Shown: positions 57,974-64,000 of the stretch, one piece after another
Layout: the number at the start of each line of letters is the position of its first letter
Numbering within the stretch: position 1 is the stretch's first letter
Assembly (NCBI GenBank): GCA_033060915.1
Contig: CM065384.1
Coordinates: 36,356,001-36,420,000 of the forward strand
DNA: 64,000 nt
Reading direction: 5' to 3'
Source: Euryodendron excelsum
Lineage: Eukaryota > Streptophyta > Magnoliopsida > Ericales > Pentaphylacaceae
The notes under the pieces: generated by a model
Databases searched by the model: none
The model's input: only the letters and a program-made list of their open reading frames with translations
What the model was told of the DNA's origin: nothing
Program-made: the position numbers and the translations under genes

Positions 57974-58189
57974 TGTTAGAAAAGACAAGACTTGTGTATA
58001 ATCATAATGAATTATAAAGTAAAGAAGAATTATAAAAAAAAAAAATTAAAATAGAAAGTGAATAGGTAAGTTAAGTGGTGAGTTAAGTTACATAGTTTAA
58101 GCTTCTATTTATAAAAGAAGAAAAGAAAAGAGAAGAGTCTAGTTCTTTATCTTAATCAATATGAGATAGAGGACCTCTTGACTTTAACA
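57974..58189 (-). repeat. TRIM 5' LTR (minus sense) with adjacent tRNA primer site
   Basis: 216 bp, directly abutted at 57963-57973 by the complement of TGGCATCAGAG, the presumed Met-tRNA primer-binding site. Confidence 0.9.
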
Positions 58190-60254
58190 TAATTAATTAT
58201 GAAATTGAATCATGAGCTGCTCTTGTAACAAATATGAGGTCACAAATTTGACTTCTGCTCTCGCATTTTTGTGACCGGTTATAATAGATAAAAGAATTTT
58301 GTAATTCGTGCGGACGGTGGCAACCTATACGAACTCAAGAGAGTGGAACGTCATAAGCCTGAATAAAGTGATTAGGGAAATGGGAATTGTTTTGCACACA
58401 CTTATTAGTGGAGTGTGAATGTGAAATCAAAATAAATAGTAGCAGCCAATAATTGAGTGACAGCATGGTACTGTCAACTGTGGTACCAATAATTGAGATA
58501 GAGCTGCAATGCATAATAGCCCTGACATCAAATTGAAGAAAATTCTGAGGGTCTTTTCCTCCTGTTCCACTCTAAAGTAAAACTTTAATTGAGAAAAGAA
58601 AAAAAAAAAAGAAGATGAAGAAAATTGTGAAAAGCGTGCTGGTCTTCGGTTGAACGTGGAACGTCTGTTTGACCGCTGCTAGTTTAATTTAAATTTAATT
58701 CCTGGGTGACCGAAGCCCAACAAAAACCCAGCAGCAGTTGTTGATCTTTTGGCTTTAATACGATCGAGACTTCTTCTAATATTTCAATTTTCAACACACA
58801 TGAATTAGATAAAAGGGGGGAGACTTAGACAAAATGTGCGACTCAAAGAGTAAAACAAAGCAAGCGGCTAAAGAGTATAATGTCAAACATGACGTTTTAT
58901 CTCACTCCGATGAACCATTTCCAAGAGCACCCACCTCTTATAGAGTGGTGGGTCTCCCGCTCTCCTGTAAGAAGAAGAGTAGCAAGGACATACGGTGTAC
59001 ACTAGTTGAATTTTCAGCTTTAGCTTATAAATATATATATATATAGCTTCTTTTATTGGTTCTAATTGCTGGCATTTGGGTTTTGGCTTTCTTTAATTAA
59101 CTGGACTTCTCTGATTTGCAAAAGCTTCAAAAAAAGAATTTCTTAAACTCAAGAGCTGCTGTTAAGTTTTATGCCTTGAAGTTTGTGTTCTAGGCTAGTA
59201 GGGTGGGAAAATTCTGCGATACATTTGTGATTTTTATGGAACTGGCGTGAACAATTGACAAAATCAGTTTAAGTGATAAGTAAGTCAGTCACAATAATAA
59301 ATAAAACCATTCTCGTCTTTTTATTGTTTTGCAAAACCTTCATATACTAAAATCGAAGTGAAAAGTTACTTACATCTGGCTGCAAAGCAGTGTGGTACTG
59401 AACTTCAGCTCGTATATAGTATTCTAGTATTGAAAAGGATCCATCTAATGTTAACCATAAGGTAATGCTAAGGTGTTCCATCTATGTTCTAAAGGCAGCA
59501 TATTCTTCTTGGCAATCCCAAGGGGCCAAGCTTGGATCTTCACCAAGTCTGTATCAATAGGATGCTTCTGTTAACTCTTTATTTTGTAGTTGTCTTTGTC
59601 ATACACTGATATACATGTGGCTAACATGTTTTATATTTGCTATATAGCCTTGGCAAAGTGAAGTTCTATCATGGTAAGTTTAATTTTGTCCTTTGCAGTA
59701 TGGTTTGACATCAACATTCAGCCTGGTAGGTACTGGTTCATATAGGCTCTATTATATGTATTATATGTATGTATATCTACATACATATATACATATAGTG
59801 ATGTAAATGCAAAAAGCCTACCCACCGTAAGGTATATATTTTTCATTCCTCCTGATATGAAATACTGGACTAACTTGGCCCCTGGTGCATGAGAAACACA
59901 AGTTACATAACCCACACAGTACACCACATGTTTTCTGCCTCTCCCATTATGTCGTTTTGTACCAACAACTATACTCAATGGTATTTGTTTTTTTGTGTAT
60001 TTTTCGCTTTGGAATTTGGCCCCAAAATGGTTGTAAATCATAACATGCATTCTTCAACTTTGTAAATCCTATTATATTATAGAAAAAACACACAACTCAT
60101 GAGACTTTTGTTATCGCGGAATTTATGTGAGATATATACAACTATCTTCGTGTGTAGTATGATTATTTTTTATTTGTAAACTCATGATTCTCAAGTTACA
60201 ATGGATTCACCAAGCTCCACCCTTTCAAAACCTGTGATATTATCATCAAATAAA
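58190..60254. other. Intergenic DNA, no confident gene
   Basis: AT-rich. A + frame at 58834-59046 (Lys/Ser-rich start) and a minus frame at 59718-60050 are open but resemble nothing and have unremarkable context. Confidence 0.45.
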
Positions 60255-60485
60255 ATGGTTAAGATTAAAAAAAAAAATGCTTATTTCTTTGTGTTTTTCT
60301 TTTTGGTTTTTCCTTTTTTCGTTTCTACAACATTTTGTGCAAGGCAAGATATTATTTCTTTGATCAATCAATCACGGTTAAGAAAAATTGAAGGATGTAA
60401 GGAGAATTGTACAGTGGTGCCGGAGTGTTTTCACGATACCGGTACTGGCGAAATCTCAACTAGAAAAAAGTTGATAATTGGATGA
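60255..60485 (+). CDS. Possible small secreted Cys-containing peptide
   Basis: From the second in-frame ATG at 60255 (an upstream ATG lies at 60201) the 76-aa product starts MVKIKKKNAYFFVFFFLVFP. This is a basic n-region plus a strongly hydrophobic core ending VSTTFCA, a good signal-peptide shape. The mature part has a compact Cys cluster, GCKENCTVVPECF, and ends at TGA 60483-60485. It is a single exon with no recognised family, and the AT-rich region makes hydrophobic Phe-rich frames likely by chance. It may also be a first exon. Confidence 0.25.
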   Translation: MVKIKKKNAYFFVFFFLVFPFFVSTTFCARQDIISLINQSRLRKIEGCKENCTVVPECFHDTGTGEISTRKKLIIG

Positions 60486-60657
60486 AAGTCTTCGAAAAAA
60501 TTTATCGTGGTTTTGATTGAAAAAAACATTTATATCAATAATGATCTATAGTTACCATAAAATACCAACATTTTGTAATAACTATTATTATATTCAACAG
60601 TAATTGCGTTCAGTTTAAAAAATACTAATGATCAGTTTGTCTCGTGAGCACTCTCAT

Positions 60658-61234
60658 TAGGGATGACAATAGACTAGAGAAAGGTGGAGATCCGACTGAA
60701 CTCGTTCTATTTGAAAATAATATAGAGGATTTAAAATGGAGATAGAGGCGATGATAGAGGTATTAAACTAAACTAATGCGTATATAGAGACACTAATGGA
60801 CCTAGATTTTTTCTCGTCCTACCCCGCCCTACCTGTTAGGAGGTGTTTGTACCTTTATATGAAAAATTATCTCTTGAATACTTTAACTTGTACTTTGAGC
60901 TTTGAATTTTTAATTTTATTGTTAATTTCTTTGATTAAATGTGAAATCAATTCACGTTGAAGGTGTTATGAAGGGGATAAGAGTTTTTAGAAGAAAAATT
61001 TTTTGGTTAAATAATTAATTTGGAAATAAGATTTTTAAATTGAATTTGGTAAGTGCGGGACGAGTACGAATGCAAAAGTAGAGAAGTACGAAAGTTTGTA
61101 CCCATAAAATAAAAATGACTCTCCAAAAAAATTCCTATACAACTACGGAGACAAGAATAAATGTAAATTTTATAAGTAGAAATGAAGATGCAAGTGCCAT
61201 CCCTTGTCCCACGCCTTATCCGCTGCCATCCCTA
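60658..61234. mobile_element. hAT-type MITE, 577 bp
   Basis: The left end TAGGGATGACA and right end TGCCATCCCTA are inverted repeats with one mismatch. They are flanked by an identical 8-bp ACTCTCAT at 60650-60657 and 61235-61242. The interior is purine-rich and non-coding. Confidence 0.88.
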
Positions 61235-61242
61235 ACTCTCAT

Positions 61243-62191
61243 GATACCGGTACACTCACGGCATAGTCATTGCTTGGGTCTGTCACCCTTAATTGAGGTA
61301 CGTTAGTCAATATTGGGGGTCGAAATTGAAACAATCTTATAGTTGACATCTTCTCTTCGTCAGTTTTCAAAGCTACTAATATTATTATTTGTACCTAAGC
61401 CGCCTTTGGTAAAATCTATTTTGCCAGCTTTTACAATAACTTGATTTTATCTTTTTTAAAAACTTTTTTGGACAAAAATTTAATATTTCTTTGAAAGGTC
61501 TAAACTTTTAGTTTGTGCTTACACCCTCAAAAGTTTTATATTGTAATCAAAACGTTTGTAATTTTTACTTTTAGATAGATATGCCACTAGACAAATTTCA
61601 AAATTAATTTTTTCTCCTCTTTTTTTTCAAAGTTTCTTATGCAAAACCTTTATAATGGGTGGGGTAACTCGCTTAGAGAGTAATTGGGCCCATTTCCTTT
61701 TATTTATTTCTTTAAATAAGTTGTGTGGTAGGTTATTACAATTTTTTAGTTTTTGGACTAACTTACGAGGGTATCTTAATAGTAAAAGATTTGCTTCAGA
61801 AAACGACAGCGTATAGGAAATGCCAAGACGTGCGTGAAATGCAACGTGATGCAAACATATAGAAAACGACAGCGTTTGTATTTGTTTGGCAAAGCGCTTC
61901 AAAGCCGACCATGCGAAGTATAAACGAAGTCGCACGCAGTCTACCAGACCAGCTGATTCCCCTCTCGTCTTATCCTCCATTCGTTTCGTCCTGCATTTTC
62001 CTCTCTCTCTCTCTCTCTCTCTCTCACTTTCTTTCTTTCTATAAGACACCTCTTCCCGCACTCAAAACCACAAAATAATCGTTTAATTTCCCACATACTC
62101 TCTCTCTCCAGTTAGCATTCGCTTCTCCACTTACATATTTTCTTGCTCTCATTTGAAATTGAGAATCACAATCCAGAAGGAAGGCTGTGAT
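61243..62191 (+). promoter_or_regulatory. DXR upstream region and 5'UTR
   Basis: A 15-bp direct repeat agaaaacgacagcgt (first copy with one mismatch, about 61797-61811; second about 61860-61874) lies 320-395 bp upstream of the DXR start. A TATA-like agtataaac stands at about 61918. CT-rich leader tracts at 62000-62038 and 62099-62108 are typical of plant 5'UTRs. The region before 61700 is AT-rich with no gene. Confidence 0.5.
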
Positions 62192-62281
62192 ATGGCTCTG
62201 AATTTGCTCTCCCCTACTGAAATCAAGGTCATCTCGTTCTTGGACTCCTCTAAATCCAGCAATCACCTTCTCAAGCTTCAA

Positions 62282-62316
<35 letters not shown>

Positions 62317-64000
62317 GTGTCTTCTGCCCTTTTGTTGTTTTAGTTTTGTTTTCTGTTGAGTACTTCGGATTGTGCTGTGGACATAATTCGCACAAACTGC
62401 TTGCAATTTTGTGTCGTGTATTATTTATGTATGGTTTGGAGTTACCCATCAAAAGGGTGTGTTTATGTGTTGTATTGTATGAACGCTGAACTACTTCTTG
62501 ATTTTTGGATCAATTCATTTTGGGTGACTAATAGCTACCAATTTTCTTGTCTTCTGGTTAATTTCTAGATTATATTTGGTCATAACATAATGGGTGCCAT
62601 GTAATTCAAATCATAACCTTTGTACCCCCGAAGAAAAGAAAAGCTTAACCCCAATTACCACGCTATTTTTATTAACCCTTTTCCTTCTTTGGTGATAATT
62701 CACTTCTGTAAGGAACTTAGGACTCGAGGATTTTTGAGCTGAGAATCTGAGATGAGCTGAGATCAGTTGAATTTGTAGGATCTTACTTGTTCATAATGAT
62801 TATATCTGATTCTTATTCTTTATTTTTCTCCAGTGCAACATTGGATTGTAAGAGCTCTGAAGTGTAACGGGAGTGTCTTTCTGTTTCCATTTAGTAATTT
62901 AAGGGTTTCTCTAATTAGTTCACGTTCCTAAAGGAGGAATCTTTTTAAGTTGGATCCTGCTTTATTGCATATTTTATTGGTGGGGATGTGGTCTTGTTGC
63001 GTTTGTCATTTTGAAAGGTCATATTTGGTGGGCTAATAGGATGATTAGGTCCGTTATTTGTCTTTTGTTTTGCTTTTTATTTTTTGACCAAGGGAATATC
63101 AGGTGTTCAAGTTTTCTACTTGTGATCCTTCTAGGTGGGTTTGCTCTGAAGAGGAAGGATTATGGAGCAACATTTGGAAAGAGAATTCATTGTTCAGCAC
63201 AGCAGCCTCCTCCAGCCTGGCCAGGACGGGCTGTTGTGGAGCCAGATCGTAAGACATGGGATGGCCCAAAGCCCATCTCAATTGTTGGATCTACTGGTTC
63301 CATTGGAACTCAGGTGAAAGATTTCCACTCTTTCATACTCAAGTTCCATTTTTATAGAGACAATGGGATGATTAAACAATCTCTTAAGAAACTGGCAAAC
63401 TACTTTGTGTAATTCTTCTGCACATATATTGTCTAAAAACATAATATATAGTGAAAATGGTCATGTTTAGACCTGATTGCATTTATATTTTTGCTTTCCA
63501 TTTGCCTAGCTTCATGTGGTGACTAAAAGTTATTTTTTAGTTTTCTGGTCAACCTAGTACTTGGCATGTCTTCTTTGTTTTAGACATTCTTCAATTGCTC
63601 ATAGTTATAAGTTGGTGCTTTACAGACGCTGGACATAGTTGCAGAGAATCCAGACAAGTTCAGAATTGTTGCACTGGCCGCGGGTTCAAATGTGACTCTT
63701 CTTGCTGATCAGGTGATCAATCGATTAGTTTCTAGTGTTGTATGGTACTGAAAAAGCTCGTGTTTACTAATTGCAAAACTCTTGTATTAGAGCTGCTTTT
63801 TTTTTTCTTCCCATTTTTGGTTTTGTTTTTTTTTTTTTTTTTTTTTTGGGGGGGGGCGTTTAATGGGACAAACCATGACCAAAAAAACTGTTTTTTTTCA
63901 TATATATATAGATATTTTTTTTTGTTTTAGCTGCTCCTATATTGGAACTGCTAGAACTTGACCCAAGTTAATTAACTGGAGACCCTGTCCAATCATATCT
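62192..64000 (+). CDS. DXR: 1-deoxy-D-xylulose 5-phosphate reductoisomerase, 5' part
   Basis: Exons 62192-62282, 63135-63313 and 63626-63712 give the first 119 aa. The window then ends in intron 3, so the gene is cut by the edge. DXR converts DXP to 2-C-methyl-D-erythritol 4-phosphate with NADPH, the first committed step of the plastid MEP isoprenoid pathway. Residues 1-50 form a Ser/Leu/Lys-rich chloroplast transit peptide with a probable cleavage site at IHC50-[12 protein letters not shown] (55-64) is the plant DXR proline-rich motif. [13 protein letters not shown] (78-90) is the NADPH-binding loop, followed by [20 protein letters not shown] and NVTLLADQ. All junctions are GT-AG (exon 1 ends in phase 1, exons 2 and 3 in phase 0). 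No damage is seen. The substrate site and C-terminal domain lie outside the window. Confidence 0.95.
63828..63856. repeat. T20G9 homopolymer junction in DXR intron 3
   Basis: About 20 T followed by 9 G within the intron. It is a likely slippage site and of uncertain exact length. Confidence 0.75.

Larger units (their letters stand above)
56926..58189 (-). mobile_element. Complete TRIM-like LTR element, 1264 bp
   Basis: Two direct LTRs, 56926-57128 (203 bp) and 57974-58189 (216 bp), each start TGTTA and end TTTAACA. They are flanked by identical 5-bp TAATT at 56921-56925 and 58190-58194. On the minus strand the sequence after the 5' LTR reads TGGCATCAGAG, close to the initiator-Met tRNA primer site TGGTATCAGAGC. 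Before the 3' LTR stands the polypurine tract TTGAGAGAGGA. The 845-bp interior has no gag or pol, only short tandem repeats. This matches terminal-repeat retrotransposons in miniature, which depend on another element's enzymes. Confidence 0.92.

Noticed and set aside
56926..58189. Cassandra-type TRIM with 5S rRNA sequence
   Set aside because: The LTRs show no recognisable 5S rRNA promoter boxes; it is kept as a generic TRIM.
59718..60050. 110-aa minus-strand frame between the TRIM and the hAT MITE
   Set aside because: No recognisable domain, its C-terminus falls in a TA/TG microsatellite and there is no promoter or splice context.
61627..62061. 144-aa minus-strand open frame upstream of DXR
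   Set aside because: It overlaps the DXR promoter and CT-rich 5'UTR. Its start is an RE-repeat peptide produced by the CT tract and it shows no domain.
63932..64000. A fourth DXR exon after ttttgttttag near 63932
   Set aside because: The following sequence does not encode the expected DXR continuation and contains early stops; it is intron sequence.
1..64000. CRISPR arrays, bacterial operons, tRNA or rRNA genes
   Set aside because: Tandem repeats here lack repeat-spacer structure. No tRNA cloverleaf boxes or rRNA segments were recognised on reading, though short tRNAs could be missed by eye.

Overview
This is nuclear DNA from a flowering plant, almost certainly a eudicot. Coding sequence is interrupted by GT-AG introns, intergenic DNA is AT-rich, transposable elements of several classes are nested, and CT/GA and TA microsatellites are long and frequent. 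The three recognisable host genes are plant genes. Their proteins would fit an Ericales-like or rosid species, but the species cannot be fixed from the sequence.

Layout. 1-5660: non-coding LTR-retrotransposon debris with several tandem arrays and a purine-rich tract of about 2 kb. 5661-16465: a large 5'-truncated Ty3/gypsy element of the dual-RNase-H (Tat-like) type. It holds decayed RT, RNase H, second RNase H and integrase on +, a decayed antisense plant mobile domain (PMD) gene on -, then a polypurine tract and one 3' LTR. A 613-bp hAT-type MITE with an 8-bp target-site duplication (TSD) sits inside it. 16466-25225: AT-rich intergenic DNA. 25226-27058: a complete three-exon R2R3-MYB gene of the GL1/WER/MYB23 type. 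27059-32117: intergenic DNA with a long-arm foldback element and a small MITE. 32118-42989: one complete 10.9-kb Mutator-like element (MULE) bounded by matching terminal inverted repeats and a 10-bp TSD. It carries a damaged mudrA transposase gene, a multi-exon PMD gene, an unrecognised ORF, a 77-bp tandem array and a 178-bp satellite-like array. 45471-54573: a complete 12-exon PEX14 gene (555 aa) with transposon remnants in its introns. 55272-61234: two hAT-type MITEs flanking a complete 1.26-kb TRIM-like LTR element. 62192 to the window edge: the first three exons of DXR, entry enzyme of the plastid MEP pathway.

The host genes are functionally unrelated: epidermal-type transcription factor, peroxisomal import docking protein, plastid isoprenoid enzyme. 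No operon-like logic is expected. The most interesting content is the mobile fraction. Two unrelated transposon classes here, an LTR retrotransposon and a MULE, each carry their own PMD gene, and the MULE copy keeps its introns, ends and TSD.

Exon boundaries were read by hand from splice consensus, reading phase and family resemblance. No alignment or database search was run.
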